Source: Bacteroidales bacterium UBA5833 (GTDB lineage Bacteria > Bacteroidota > Bacteroidia > Bacteroidales > Lentimicrobiaceae). From it: DNA of 41,756 nucleotides. The notes beneath the pieces were generated by a model. The model made no database searches. It worked only from the letters and a program-made list of their open reading frames with translations, and was not told where the DNA came from. The DNA lies in the NCBI GenBank assembly GCA_002433025.1, contig DJGZ01000024.1, forward strand, positions 1 through 41,756, read 5' to 3'. Shown here in pieces: positions 1-9,331 of this stretch (the first letter of the stretch is position 1; each line of letters starts with the position of its first letter). The translations under genes were made by a program, and so were the position numbers.

Positions 1-41
1 ATCTCCTCAATCAGGTTCACAATCCAACCTGTAAATCCTGA

Positions 42-365
42 CTACAAAAATCCCAGATCCAGCATCGCCTCCTCGCTCATCATGTCTTTTGTCCAGGGAG
101 GATCAAAAGTAATTTCCACCTTGCAACCCTCAATCCCCTCAATGGTCATCACGGTTTCCTCCACCTCCACAGGAAGGGTCTCGGCCACCGGGCAATTGGG
201 GGCCGTAAGGGTCATGGTGATGTGCGCCACCGATTGTTCGTCAATACTGATATTGTATATCAGTCCCAAATCATAAATATTGACCGGAATCTCGGGATCG
301 TAAACTGTTTTAAGTTTATCAATAATCTGATTGCCAAGATCCAGGGTCTTTTCGTGATCCATCAT
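42..365 (-). CDS. DUF59/MIP18 family iron-sulfur assembly protein (SufT/PaaD-like)
   Basis: This 107-residue protein is a single DUF59 (MIP18) domain. It carries the family hallmarks DPEIPVN followed by YDLGLIY near residues 23-37, a TAPNCP motif holding the conserved cysteine, and DPPWT near the C-terminus. Stand-alone DUF59 proteins help mature or transfer Fe-S clusters, and SufT is the form found in suf operons. It is the last gene of the suf operon here, 27 bp after sufE, which supports that role. Two ATG codons lie side by side at the start, and either could be used. The family call is firm; the exact step it performs cannot be read from the sequence. Confidence 0.9.
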   Translation of the reverse strand: MMDHEKTLDLGNQIIDKLKTVYDPEIPVNIYDLGLIYNISIDEQSVAHITMTLTAPNCPVAETLPVEVEETVMTIEGIEGCKVEITFDPPWTKDMMSEEAMLDLGFL

Positions 366-392
366 ATTTCCTGCTTTAAATTGCTTACCCGG

Positions 393-824
393 TCAGTTGC
401 CCATGGCTGCCTTGGTTTTAAACGCCAGTGCATACATTTTTATTTGTTTTATCATTGAAAGCATCCCGTTTGAGCGGGTGGGCGACAGATGTTCGGTAAG
501 CCCGATTTCTTTCAGAAACTCAGTGGAGGAATCGAGAATTTCCTGGGGAGGTTGTCCTGAGAAAGTCCTGATCAGCAGGTTGGCGATGCCCTTGGTAATC
601 ACCGCGTCGCTGTCGGCCGTAAAATGAATCAGGTTACCGTCGAACTCGGCATGCAACCAAACCCTCGACTGACAACCCTGGATCAGGTTTGCTTCAACTT
701 TATACTTTTCGTCAATCAGCGGAAGCGATTTCCCAAGTTCAATCAGGTAGTTGTATTTATCCATCCAGTCGTCGAAACTTTCGAACTCACTGACAATCGC
801 GCTGGTGGTTTCCTCTATTTTCAT
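393..824 (-). CDS. sufE: SufE cysteine desulfuration protein
   Basis: SufE accepts persulfide sulfur from the cysteine desulfurase SufS and passes it to the SufBCD scaffold in the cytoplasm. The 143-residue length fits the family. The acceptor cysteine is Cys51, in the motif GCQSRVW, the same position as in the E. coli protein. The N-terminal segment FDDWMDKYNYLIELG and the LIRTFSGQPPQEIL region are also typical. The gene starts with ATG 24 bp downstream of sufS and is followed 27 bp later by the DUF59 gene, so it is almost certainly co-transcribed with the rest of the suf operon. Confidence 0.95.
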   Translation of the reverse strand: MKIEETTSAIVSEFESFDDWMDKYNYLIELGKSLPLIDEKYKVEANLIQGCQSRVWLHAEFDGNLIHFTADSDAVITKGIANLLIRTFSGQPPQEILDSSTEFLKEIGLTEHLSPTRSNGMLSMIKQIKMYALAFKTKAAMGN

Positions 825-848
825 AATGCTTGTATTGTCCTGTCAGTA

Positions 849-2096
849 CTACAGAAAGAATTCCTTCACCTTTTCAATGGCCTCTATCAGCCGGTCGATC
901 TCCTGTTTTGTGTTGTAAAACGCGAAGGATGCCCTGATGGTTCCCGAAATGCCGAGGCTGTCCATCAGCGGCTGGGTGCAGTGGGTTCCTGTGCGCACCG
1001 CGATACCCATATGGTCAATGATGGTGCCTGCATCGTAAGGATGAATACCGTCGATCAGAAATGAAATCAGGCTGGCCTTCCCGGGAGCAGTGCCTATAAT
1101 CCGGACCAACGGATCGGCCGACAGTTTTTCTGTGGCATAAGCAAGCAATTCGTGCTCCCAGGCTCCGATTTGATCAAGCCCAATGTTGCTGATATACTCA
1201 ATGGCAGCGCCAAATCCTATCACATCACCTACATTAGGGGTACCGGCTTCAAATTTGAAGGGAAGCTCATTGTAAATGGTTTTTTCGAAGGTCACGCTCT
1301 TGATCATCTCACCTCCGCCCTGGTATGGCGGCATGGCATTCAGCACTTCTTCCCGCCCGTAGAGGCCGCCGATGCCCATAGGCCCGTAAACCTTATGTGC
1401 CGAAAAAGCGTAGAAATCACAGCCGATGTCCTGTACGTCCACCTTCATGTGCGAGAGCGCCTGAGCCCCGTCGATCAGCACAGTGATGCCCTTTTCATGC
1501 GCCAGGCGGGTAATCTCCTTCACGGGATTAACGGTGCCCAGCGTATTGGAAATATGGGTGATGGCAACCATCCTGGTCTTTTCACCGAGCATGGCTGAAT
1601 ATGCCTGCATATCCAGACTTCCGTCAGGATGCAGGGGACAAACCTTCAGTGCAGCCCCTTTTTCTTCGCAAAGCATCTGCCAGGGAACAATATTGGAATG
1701 GTGCTCCATCCCTGAAATCAGGATCTCATCTCCCGGCCCGATGTTAGCCCTTCCCCATGAAGCCGCCACCAGGTTGATGGATTCGGTGCAACCCCGGGTA
1801 TAAATGATTTCATGGCAGAATCTGGCATTGATAAAACGCTGAATCTTCTGTCGTACCTCTTCAAAAGCCACTGTAGCCTGCTGACTGAGGTAATGTACTC
1901 CGCGATGGACATTCGAATTCAGCCCTGTATAGTAATTTACCAGCGCATCTATTACTACCTGCGGTTTCTGGGTAGTGGCGGCATTGTCGAAATAGACCAG
2001 CGGCTTGTTGTGAACTTTACGGCCCAGAATGGGGAAATCAATCCTGATTTTTTCAGGATCTATTCCGGTAATCTGTGTTTTCAGCTCTGGACTCAT
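849..2096 (-). CDS. sufS: SufS cysteine desulfurase (PLP-dependent, group II)
   Basis: SufS converts L-cysteine to L-alanine and carries the sulfur as an enzyme-bound persulfide for Fe-S cluster assembly. It is a class-V aminotransferase-fold enzyme of 415 residues, normal for the family. The PLP-binding lysine is Lys235 in SAHKVYGP, and the persulfide-carrying cysteine is Cys373 in RTGTHCTQP, which is the short-loop group II (SufS/CsdA) arrangement. The N-terminal YFDNAATTQKP motif is also diagnostic. It lies between sufD (60 bp upstream) and sufE (24 bp downstream) in the same direction. No anomaly was seen. Confidence 0.97.
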   Translation of the reverse strand: MSPELKTQITGIDPEKIRIDFPILGRKVHNKPLVYFDNAATTQKPQVVIDALVNYYTGLNSNVHRGVHYLSQQATVAFEEVRQKIQRFINARFCHEIIYTRGCTESINLVAASWGRANIGPGDEILISGMEHHSNIVPWQMLCEEKGAALKVCPLHPDGSLDMQAYSAMLGEKTRMVAITHISNTLGTVNPVKEITRLAHEKGITVLIDGAQALSHMKVDVQDIGCDFYAFSAHKVYGPMGIGGLYGREEVLNAMPPYQGGGEMIKSVTFEKTIYNELPFKFEAGTPNVGDVIGFGAAIEYISNIGLDQIGAWEHELLAYATEKLSADPLVRIIGTAPGKASLISFLIDGIHPYDAGTIIDHMGIAVRTGTHCTQPLMDSLGISGTIRASFAFYNTKQEIDRLIEAIEKVKEFFL

Positions 2097-2156
2097 CGCT
2101 GTGCTTGATTTTTAATTAAAACTCCGGATTGCTCCGGTGAAAGCATTGCCTTCGCT

Positions 2157-3569
2157 TCAGATTTTGCTCATGTCTATTTCAAACGAAACTTTCTGTTCCC
2201 TTGAATTGCAATGCAGCACACACTGATCGCAGATGGAGAGTTCACCGCGCAGGCGCTTCTTCACCAGATCGTCAATACGCAGTTTCAGCTTCGGGATGGA
2301 GATCTTGTTGACAATTTCGGCAGCAAAAGCATACATCAGCAACATCCTGGCATTATCAGCATTGATTCCTCTTGACCGCAGATAAAACATGGCTTCGCTG
2401 TCGAGCTGGCCCACGGTGGCTCCATGGCTGCACTTCACATCGTCGGCGTATATCTCGAGAAAAGGCTTTGAATCAATCACGGCCTTATCCGAAATCAGGA
2501 TATTCTTATTGTTCTGGTATGCGTTGGTACGCTGGGCGTCCTTTCTTACCAGAATATGGCCGTTGAATACGCCGCTTGCCTGATCGTCGAGGATGCCCTT
2601 GAAAAGCTCATTGCTGGTGCAATCGGGCACTGCATGGTCAACAAACACCTGGTTGTCGATGTGCTGATCCCTGTCCATCAGGTAAACGCCGAGGATATCC
2701 GCGTGACTGCCTCTTCCGTTAAGTCTCACATAAACCTCGTTGCGGATAAGACCGCCGTTGAGGCTGATGGCATTGGTGGAAAGATTAGCGCCTGCTTCAA
2801 GATGAAAAAAAACATTGTTGATCAGTGCCGACCGGTCGTTCTTGTTCTGCAGTTTATAATGATCGAGACGGGCATTTTCTGAAAGCACTACTTCACTCAC
2901 AGAGTTGATAAAGCCCACCTGATCGTCCACCGAATCGTCGCAGTGTACCAGCCGAAGGCTGCTGTTCTTTCCAAGGATCACCAGATTCCTGGGCTGAACA
3001 AATACTGGATATGCCGATTGAACAAGGTTTACAATCTGAACAATTTCATTAACTTCAACATTATCCGGCACATAGATAAACACTCCGTCGCGAGCCAGTG
3101 CGGTATTAAGGGCGCTCAGACTGTTATTATTTACCCGGGTATATTTACCATAATGTACTGCAATAAGGTCAGCGTGTTTTTCAAAGGCTTCTTCCATGCT
3201 GCATACCACCACGCCCTGCGATGCCTGCGCCAGTTTATTGCCTCTTTCTATAAACCAGCCGTTGAGCTGAGCGACCATATAAGTATCGAAACCAGGCACT
3301 TCGCATCGGAAGATTTCTTCAAGATCAACATCCGCCGCCAGCGGCGCCAGGGGAAAGGTAAACCCATTATTAAGTACCCTGCCCAGGTCGGTATTGCGCC
3401 ATTTCTCGAGTTTGGTATGCGGAAACCCTGCACGTGCAAACTCGGCAATCGCTTCACGCCGCCCGGTAATCACTTCAGGTGAATCTGACAGGGCATACGT
3501 TGCAATACGCTCGTCAAAGAGCTTCAGCAAGGCTTCCCTGGTATTATAATTGGTATTTGTTCCGTCCAT
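2157..3569 (-). CDS. sufD: SufD, Fe-S scaffold subunit
   Basis: SufD is the beta-helical partner of SufB in the SufBC2D scaffold that builds Fe-S clusters. This 470-residue protein has the conserved DVKCSHGATVGQLD motif, with Cys380 and His382; the equivalent His in E. coli SufD has been implicated in cluster building. The following FYLRSRGI segment is typical of the SufB/SufD family. A cysteine cluster C-x2-C-x3-C (Cys447, 450, 454) lies near the C-terminus, in addition to the conserved core. I believe related Bacteroidota proteins share this tail, but I could not check that. The gene sits 20 bp after sufC. Confidence 0.95.
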   Translation of the reverse strand: MDGTNTNYNTREALLKLFDERIATYALSDSPEVITGRREAIAEFARAGFPHTKLEKWRNTDLGRVLNNGFTFPLAPLAADVDLEEIFRCEVPGFDTYMVAQLNGWFIERGNKLAQASQGVVVCSMEEAFEKHADLIAVHYGKYTRVNNNSLSALNTALARDGVFIYVPDNVEVNEIVQIVNLVQSAYPVFVQPRNLVILGKNSSLRLVHCDDSVDDQVGFINSVSEVVLSENARLDHYKLQNKNDRSALINNVFFHLEAGANLSTNAISLNGGLIRNEVYVRLNGRGSHADILGVYLMDRDQHIDNQVFVDHAVPDCTSNELFKGILDDQASGVFNGHILVRKDAQRTNAYQNNKNILISDKAVIDSKPFLEIYADDVKCSHGATVGQLDSEAMFYLRSRGINADNARMLLMYAFAAEIVNKISIPKLKLRIDDLVKKRLRGELSICDQCVLHCNSREQKVSFEIDMSKI

Positions 3570-3589
3570 AATTCATATATTTAGGGCTT

Positions 3590-4336
3590 TCAGGCTTCCG
3601 ACCTGATCCATTCATAACCCTTTTCTTCCAGCTCCATAGCCAGCTCCTTTCCACCTGAGCGGACAATCCGTCCATCGAACAACACGTGTACAATATCAGG
3701 AACGATATACTCAAGCAACCGCTGATAATGGGTAATTACCAGGAAGGCATTGTCGGGCCTGCGCAGTTTGTTTACCCCGTTGGCTACAACCTTCAGGGCG
3801 TCTATGTCCAGACCGGAATCGGTTTCGTCGAGGATGGCCAGTGTAGGTTCGAGCATGGCCAATTGAAAAATCTCGTTTTTCTTTTTTTCGCCACCCGAAA
3901 ATCCTTCATTCACCGAACGGTTGGCCAGCTTGGCATGGATATCGAGCATGCGTTTTTTCTCTTCCATCTTTGCCAGAAACTCATTGGCAGGCATGGGATC
4001 AAGGCCATGATATTTCCGTTGTTCATTCACCGCCGTGCGCATAAAGTTGGTGATGCTCACGCCAGGGATTTCAACCGGGTACTGAAAACTCAGGAAGATG
4101 CCTTCACTGGCACGGTCTTCCACCGGCATTTCGAGAAGGTTTTTTCCGTTGAAAACAATTTCACCTTCTTCAACTTCAAAGATATCGCGACCGGCAATTA
4201 CCGCTGCCAGGGTGCTTTTGCCGGTTCCGTTCGGGCCCATTATGGCATGCACTTCTCCGGGTCTTACTTCAAGATTGATTCCTTTCAGGATTTCCTTACC
4301 TTCGATGGAAACCCGCAGGTTTTTAATACTAAGCAT
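3590..4336 (-). CDS. sufC: SufC, Fe-S assembly ATPase
   Basis: SufC is the ABC-type ATPase of the SufBC2D complex, cytoplasmic and not a transporter component. The 248-residue sequence has Walker A GPNGTGKST at about residues 34-42, a Q-loop at LSFQYP, the signature FSGGEKKKNE at about 146-155 and the Walker B/D-loop LAILDETDSGLD at about 167-178. The KKKNE after the signature and the ETDSGLD form are SufC-specific and separate it from transporter ATPases. It lies between sufB (96 bp upstream) and sufD (20 bp downstream). Confidence 0.97.
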   Translation of the reverse strand: MLSIKNLRVSIEGKEILKGINLEVRPGEVHAIMGPNGTGKSTLAAVIAGRDIFEVEEGEIVFNGKNLLEMPVEDRASEGIFLSFQYPVEIPGVSITNFMRTAVNEQRKYHGLDPMPANEFLAKMEEKKRMLDIHAKLANRSVNEGFSGGEKKKNEIFQLAMLEPTLAILDETDSGLDIDALKVVANGVNKLRRPDNAFLVITHYQRLLEYIVPDIVHVLFDGRIVRSGGKELAMELEEKGYEWIRSEA

Positions 4337-4394
4337 AATGTGGTTTATTATTTTAAGTTTTCTGAGTCCATTTTACAAAGCTGATATGCTGAAA

Positions 4395-4409
4395 TCCGGT
4401 ATCACCGGA
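4395..4409 (-). promoter_or_regulatory. Small hairpin in the sufB-sufC gap
   Basis: The 96-bp gap between sufB and sufC contains TCCGGT-atc-ACCGGA, a perfect 6-bp stem with a 3-nt loop. No T-run follows on the minus strand, so it does not look like a terminator. It could influence mRNA processing or the relative amounts of SufB and SufC, but nothing else in the sequence supports that. Confidence 0.3.
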
Positions 4410-4432
4410 GGCCGGCTGGTCAGGCTGTATCC

Positions 4433-5881
4433 TTATCCAACGCTTCCCTCAAGGCTGATGGAGAGCAGTTTCTGCGCCTCAACGGCAAATTCCATGGGCA
4501 ACTGCTTCAGCACTTCGCGGGCGTAGCCGTTCACAATCAGACCAATGGCGCTTTCAGTACTGATGCCCCGTTGGTTACAATAAAACAACTGGTCATCCGA
4601 AATCTTGGAGGTGGTCGCTTCATGCTCTACAATGGACGTCTTGTTTTCCGTTTTGATATAGGGAAATGTGTGCGCCCCGCATTTATCACCCAGAAGCAGG
4701 GAGTCGCACTGCGAAAAGTTACGTGCATTCTCCGCCCTTTTAGTCATCTTTACCAGCCCGCGGTAACTGTTGTTGCTGTACCCGGCCGAAATTCCCTTGG
4801 AGATAATGGTGCTTTTGGTGTTCTTGCCGAGATGGATCATTTTGGAACCTGTATCGGCCTGCTGGTAGTTATTTGTAACCGCCACCGAATAAAATTCACC
4901 CACCGAATGGTCGCCCATCAGCACCACACTGGGATACTTCCAGGTGATGGCCGAGCCGGTTTCAACCTGAGTCCACGAAATCTTGGAATTGTTTCCCTTG
5001 CAGATGCCACGTTTGGTAACAAAGTTATAGATGCCGCCTTCTCCCAGCTTATTGCCGGGATACCAGTTTTGCACGGTCGAGTACTTAACCTCGGCATCTT
5101 TCAGGGCGATGATCTCCACAATGGCGGCGTGCAGCTGATTCTCGTCGCGCATGGGGGCCGTGCAGCCTTCCATGTAACTCACATAACTGCCCTCATCGCC
5201 GATGATCAGCGTACGCTCAAACTGACCGGTATTAGCGGCATTGATGCGGAAATATGTCGATAATTCAATGGGGCAACGCACCCCTTTGGGGATGTAACAG
5301 AATGACCCGTCGCTGAAAACGGCCGAGTTCAACGCTGCAAAATAATTATCGTCAGGCGGAACCACGGTGCCCAGGTACTGCTTTACCAGCTCCGGCACTT
5401 TTTGTACGGCCTCGCTGAACGAACAGAAGATAATGCCCTGCTTTTCAAGCGTTTCCGAAAACGTGGTTTTCACCGAGACCGAATCGATCACCGCATCCAC
5501 GGCCACACCGGTGAGGCGCTTCTGCTCCTCCAGCGATATGCCGAGCTTATTGAATGTTTCAATCAGTTCGGGATCCACTTCATCCAGGCTGGCCAGCTCC
5601 TTTTTCTTTTTAGGGGCAGCGTAGTAAATGATGTCCTGATAGTTGATGGGCGAATGGTGCAGGTGCGCCCAGGTAGGCTCCGTCATGCCCAGCCATTTGC
5701 GATACGCATTCAGCCGGTATTCAAGCAGCCATTCAGGCTCGTTCTTTTTGGCAGAAATAAAGCGGATGGTGTCTTCCGACAAGCCTTTGGGGGCCGTTTC
5801 CATCTCTATATCAGTATAAAAACCGTACTTGTACTCTCCCTGCGTTACTTCATCCAGTATGTTGTTAGGGTCCTTTTCCAT
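4433..5881 (-). CDS. sufB: SufB, Fe-S scaffold subunit
   Basis: SufB is the main scaffold on which Fe-S clusters are assembled, acting with SufC and SufD. The 482-residue length is normal. Diagnostic segments include the N-terminal EPEWLLEYRLNAYRKW, GVRCPIELSTYFRIN, EGCTAPMRDENQLHAA and, near the C-terminus, HEATTSKISDDQLFYCNQRG, which carries the conserved functional cysteine. It is the first gene of the operon. A TATCTTTG promoter element lies about 50 bp upstream of the ATG, so transcription of sufBCDSE plus the DUF59 gene probably starts here. Confidence 0.97.
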   Translation of the reverse strand: MEKDPNNILDEVTQGEYKYGFYTDIEMETAPKGLSEDTIRFISAKKNEPEWLLEYRLNAYRKWLGMTEPTWAHLHHSPINYQDIIYYAAPKKKKELASLDEVDPELIETFNKLGISLEEQKRLTGVAVDAVIDSVSVKTTFSETLEKQGIIFCSFSEAVQKVPELVKQYLGTVVPPDDNYFAALNSAVFSDGSFCYIPKGVRCPIELSTYFRINAANTGQFERTLIIGDEGSYVSYMEGCTAPMRDENQLHAAIVEIIALKDAEVKYSTVQNWYPGNKLGEGGIYNFVTKRGICKGNNSKISWTQVETGSAITWKYPSVVLMGDHSVGEFYSVAVTNNYQQADTGSKMIHLGKNTKSTIISKGISAGYSNNSYRGLVKMTKRAENARNFSQCDSLLLGDKCGAHTFPYIKTENKTSIVEHEATTSKISDDQLFYCNQRGISTESAIGLIVNGYAREVLKQLPMEFAVEAQKLLSISLEGSVG

Positions 5882-5906
5882 TTCCCTTATGATCTTGATT
5901 GAGTGC

Positions 5907-5919
5907 TTAATCAGATTAA
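5907..5919. promoter_or_regulatory. Palindrome in the suf operon leader (candidate operator)
   Basis: TTAATC-a-GATTAA is a perfect inverted repeat with a single-base centre. It lies between the sufB promoter element and the sufB start codon, roughly +10 to +20 of the predicted transcript. The position would suit a repressor that senses iron or Fe-S status, but no regulator gene is nearby and the motif was not matched to a known family. AT-rich palindromes of this size can arise by chance. Confidence 0.35.
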
Positions 5920-5933
5920 ATTAAAATAGTCTG

Positions 5934-5941
5934 CAAAGATA
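5934..5941 (-). promoter_or_regulatory. sufB promoter (-7 element)
   Basis: On the minus strand the sequence TATCTTTG matches the Bacteroidota -7 consensus TAnnTTTG exactly. The start of transcription would be near 5928, giving a leader of about 47 nt before sufB. No clear TTTG -33 element is visible, so the call rests on the -7 box and its position. Confidence 0.55.
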
Positions 5942-6248
5942 GTAATTTTAGATGTTTCAGGGGGTGTGAGAATTTCACCCCGCCCGTGCACCACTCTCTT
6001 TCTTCACTCTGCAGGCCTTGTCTGTATGCATAACAATCGTTATGCTGAGTTGTTGCTGCCATCCTGAAAGATATTACCCGGATTATACTGTTTATAGTCT
6101 CGGGGATACCAATATTTACCCATAAAAAAAAATCATTTGTGCCCGGGCTGAATGATTTAAAATGATCGCGGGCAGCATTTATACCCGTCAATAAAGCTGA
6201 AGCCGGAACCGGTACCGCAATCCGCTGAACGGCAATGTACAGATTGAT

Positions 6249-6256
6249 TACCTTTG
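6249..6256 (+). promoter_or_regulatory. thiL promoter (-7 element)
   Basis: TACCTTTG matches TAnnTTTG exactly and lies 16 bp before the thiL ATG, which implies a very short leader. No good -33 element is seen. The rest of the 391-bp divergent region 5882-6272 shows no convincing gene, although a 91-codon minus-strand frame runs through it. Confidence 0.5.
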
Positions 6257-6272
6257 CAAAAAAATATCAAAC

Positions 6273-7328
6273 ATGACAGAAGACATTTCGCCCAAGCGTA
6301 CAGAGCTTGCCGAACTGGGTGAGTTTGGCCTGATTGACCGCCTAACGGCCGGGCTGAAACTTTTCAATGCGTCAACCCTGAAAGGAGTGGGCGACGATTG
6401 TACCGTGATTGACCACGGCGACCATGTAAGCCTTATTACCAAGGACTTACTGGTTGAAGGGGTGCATTTCGACCTTTCTTATGCCCCGCTCAAACACCTG
6501 GGATACAAAGCCGCGGCGGTGAATATTTCCGATATTGTCGCCATGAACGGCAAAGCCGAACAAATGCTGGTGGGAATCTCGGTTTCAAACCGCTTTTCGG
6601 TTGAAGCCCTCGAAGAACTATATGCAGGGATACGTCTGGCCTGCGAACGCTACCAGGTTGACCTCGCCGGCGGCGATACCACCTCTTCGGCATCCGGCCT
6701 CTTTATTTCGGTTACCGTGATTGGCCGCGCTCTGAAAGATGAAGTGATTTACCGCAGTACCGCCCGTCAGAACGACCTGATCTGCGTAAGCGGCGACCTG
6801 GGCGGCGCCTATATGGGGCTGTTGCTCCTCGAACGGGAAAAACAGGTTTACAAAGCCAATCCGCAGATGCAGCCCGACCTGGAAGGATTCGACTATATCC
6901 TTGAAAGACAACTGAAGCCGGAACCAAGAACGGATGTACTGGAAAAACTCAGGGATGCAGGGATCAGGCCTACAGCCATGATCGACATTTCCGACGGACT
7001 GGCTTCGGAAATCCTCCATATAGCAAAAGACTCCGGTCTGGGCTGCAGGATCTACGAAAACAAAATTCCCGTGGATATTGTAACAGCAGAAGTTGCCGCG
7101 GAATTTCAGATTGATCCCATCACAGCGGCCATGAACGGAGGTGAAGATTATGAACTGCTGTTTACTGCTGATGTGAATGACTTTGAGAAACTTAAAGAAC
7201 TTAAAGGCATCCACATCATTGGCCATATGACGGAAAAAGCCGAAGGCGAATACCTGATCAGCGAGGGAGGCAGCCTTTATCCCATTGAAGCCCAGGGGTT
7301 CAATCATATGCGCGACAAACAGGAATAA
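6273..7328 (+). CDS. thiL: Thiamine-monophosphate kinase
   Basis: ThiL phosphorylates thiamine monophosphate to the active cofactor thiamine diphosphate, using ATP. The 351-residue protein is an AIR-synthase/PurM-like fold. It has ELGEFGLIDRL near residues 14-24, the nucleotide/metal-binding GVGDDC at about 38-43, AVNISDIVAMNG, DLAGGDTT and the C-terminal domain motif MIDISDGLASEI, followed by GGEDYELLFT. All are standard ThiL signatures. It starts with ATG just after a promoter element and is followed 65 bp later by uvrC in the same direction. No TPP riboswitch was recognised upstream, which is unsurprising for a kinase acting after synthesis. Confidence 0.96.
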   Translation: MTEDISPKRTELAELGEFGLIDRLTAGLKLFNASTLKGVGDDCTVIDHGDHVSLITKDLLVEGVHFDLSYAPLKHLGYKAAAVNISDIVAMNGKAEQMLVGISVSNRFSVEALEELYAGIRLACERYQVDLAGGDTTSSASGLFISVTVIGRALKDEVIYRSTARQNDLICVSGDLGGAYMGLLLLEREKQVYKANPQMQPDLEGFDYILERQLKPEPRTDVLEKLRDAGIRPTAMIDISDGLASEILHIAKDSGLGCRIYENKIPVDIVTAEVAAEFQIDPITAAMNGGEDYELLFTADVNDFEKLKELKGIHIIGHMTEKAEGEYLISEGGSLYPIEAQGFNHMRDKQE

Positions 7329-7393
7329 TGTCATTCCGGGGTCCTGCGATTTAAACACAGCCATCAAGAAAAAATCCTCAACGTCTGAAAGAT

Positions 7394-9211
7394 ATGCCAG
7401 CCGAAAGGATCAGTAAAATCCTCAAAACCCTGCCCTCAAACCCCGGGGTGTATCAATACTTCGATAAGGAGGGCAGGATTATTTACATCGGCAAGGCAAA
7501 AAACCTGAAAAAACGGGTGATGTCCTACTTTAACAAGGATGCATCTCTCACAGGAAAAGTCAGGGTGCTGGTATCAAGAATTGCCGATATCCGGTGGATT
7601 GTCGTGGATTCGGAATACGATGCGCTGCTGCTCGAAAACAACCTGATCAAGGAGTACCAGCCGCGCTACAACATCATGCTGAAAGATGACAAGACCTATC
7701 CATGGATCTGCATCAAAAAGGAAGCATTCCCCAGGGTATTTCCCACCCGCAACCTGGTGAAGGACGGCAGCGAGTATTTTGGGCCCTATGCCTCGGTTAA
7801 AATGATGAATACCCTGCTCGATCTGGTAAGGCAACTCTATCCCCTGCGCAACTGCAGCCTCAACCTGGGCAAAAAACAGATCGGGGCAGGAAAATACAAG
7901 GTATGCCTCGAATACCATATCGGCAACTGCCTGGGCCCCTGCGAAGGACTCCAGTCCGAAGAAGATTACACGGAGACCATCCGCGGCATACGCAGCATTA
8001 TCCGCGGCAACATCGGGATGGTAAAAAACCAGCTCCATAACCTGATGAAGCAGCATGCCGATGCTTTTGCCTTTGAAAAAGCCCAGATCATCAAGGAAAA
8101 GATAGAACTGCTCGACCGTTTCCAGAGCAAATCATTGGTTGTCAATCCCTCTATCAACAATGTGGATGTGTTTTCAATCATTGAAGATGAACAGGCGGCC
8201 TATGTCAATTTTGTGAAAGTGGCTTCCGGCGCCATTATACAATCGCATACCGTTGAGCTGAAGAAAAAGCTGGATGAAACCACCGAAGAACTGCTCTCGC
8301 TGGCCATTGCCGATCTGCATCCGCGGTTCAGCAGCGATGCAGGGGAAATCATCGTTCCCCTGCTTCCCGAATTTCAGTTGCCGGGCATCACCTATACCGT
8401 GCCGCAAAGGGGCGATAAAAAGCAGTTGCTGGAACTTTCGGAACGCAACGCGAAGTATTACCAGCTCGACAAACAGCGGCAGAAAGAACTTGTTGACCCG
8501 GAACGCCGCATAAACCGCATCCTCGATACCATAAAGAAAGACCTGGGGCTGAAAGATCAACCGGTTCATATGGAATGTTTCGACAATTCCAACATCCAGG
8601 GCAGCTTTCCGGTGGCAGCCATGGTGGTTTTCCGCCATGCCAAACCCGAGAAAAAGGATTACCGGCATTTTAACATCAAAACCGTTGAAGGCCCCAATGA
8701 TTTCGCCTCCATGGAAGAGGTGGTGTACCGCCGTTACAGCCGGCTGCTCGAAGAGGGCAGCAGTCTGCCGCAGGTGGTGATCATCGACGGCGGCAAGGGT
8801 CAGTTAAGTTCAGCAATGACCAGTATACAAAAACTCGGACTGCAGGATAAAATTCAGCTGATCGGCATCGCCAAAAAGCTCGAGGAACTTTATTTTCCAG
8901 GGGATCCGCTTCCACTGCACCTGGATAAAAAATCGGAAACCCTCAGGGTGATCCAACAGATGAGGGACGAAGCCCACCGCTTCGGCATTACCCATCACCG
9001 CAAGCGCCGCGAAAAAGGAACCATCAAAACCAGCCTGAGCGAGATCGAAGGCATCGGCAATGTAACTGCCCAGACACTGCTAAGAAAATTTAAATCAGTG
9101 AAAAACATACGATTGGCCACCCTGGATGAGCTGAAGGCAGCCATCGGAAATAACCGTGCTGCCATTGTTTATGCACATTTTGCTGAGGAAAAAGAAAAAA
9201 AGCAGGGATAA
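7394..9211 (+). CDS. uvrC: Excinuclease ABC subunit UvrC
   Basis: UvrC makes the two incisions around a DNA lesion during nucleotide excision repair, acting with UvrB. At 605 residues it has full length. The GIY-YIG nuclease domain is at about residues 16-95 (NPGVYQYFDKEGRIIYIGKAK). A cysteine-rich segment follows with Cys154, Cys171, Cys179 and Cys183, matching the four cysteines reported to hold an Fe-S cluster in UvrC. A UVR helical segment lies around 205-240, the RNase H-like 5' nuclease domain includes MECFDNSNIQGS and IIDGGKGQ, and a helix-hairpin-helix tail contains EIEGIGNVTAQTLL. It probably shares a transcript with thiL. Confidence 0.97.
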   Translation: MPAERISKILKTLPSNPGVYQYFDKEGRIIYIGKAKNLKKRVMSYFNKDASLTGKVRVLVSRIADIRWIVVDSEYDALLLENNLIKEYQPRYNIMLKDDKTYPWICIKKEAFPRVFPTRNLVKDGSEYFGPYASVKMMNTLLDLVRQLYPLRNCSLNLGKKQIGAGKYKVCLEYHIGNCLGPCEGLQSEEDYTETIRGIRSIIRGNIGMVKNQLHNLMKQHADAFAFEKAQIIKEKIELLDRFQSKSLVVNPSINNVDVFSIIEDEQAAYVNFVKVASGAIIQSHTVELKKKLDETTEELLSLAIADLHPRFSSDAGEIIVPLLPEFQLPGITYTVPQRGDKKQLLELSERNAKYYQLDKQRQKELVDPERRINRILDTIKKDLGLKDQPVHMECFDNSNIQGSFPVAAMVVFRHAKPEKKDYRHFNIKTVEGPNDFASMEEVVYRRYSRLLEEGSSLPQVVIIDGGKGQLSSAMTSIQKLGLQDKIQLIGIAKKLEELYFPGDPLPLHLDKKSETLRVIQQMRDEAHRFGITHHRKRREKGTIKTSLSEIEGIGNVTAQTLLRKFKSVKNIRLATLDELKAAIGNNRAAIVYAHFAEEKEKKQG

Positions 9212-9331
9212 TAATCCGGCTCAACACCATCACTCTATCACCCTTAACCATCAAACGGAAAAATCCCTAAATTCGTGACAATCCGGAACCTAACCTGATT
9301 AAGTATGGTCGTTCTTCAATGAATCATCTAT

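Noticed and set aside
5916..6191. 91-codon minus-strand frame in the suf-thiL gap
   Set aside because: No recognisable motif, no ribosome-binding site, and it overlaps the suf promoter region; it looks like a chance frame.
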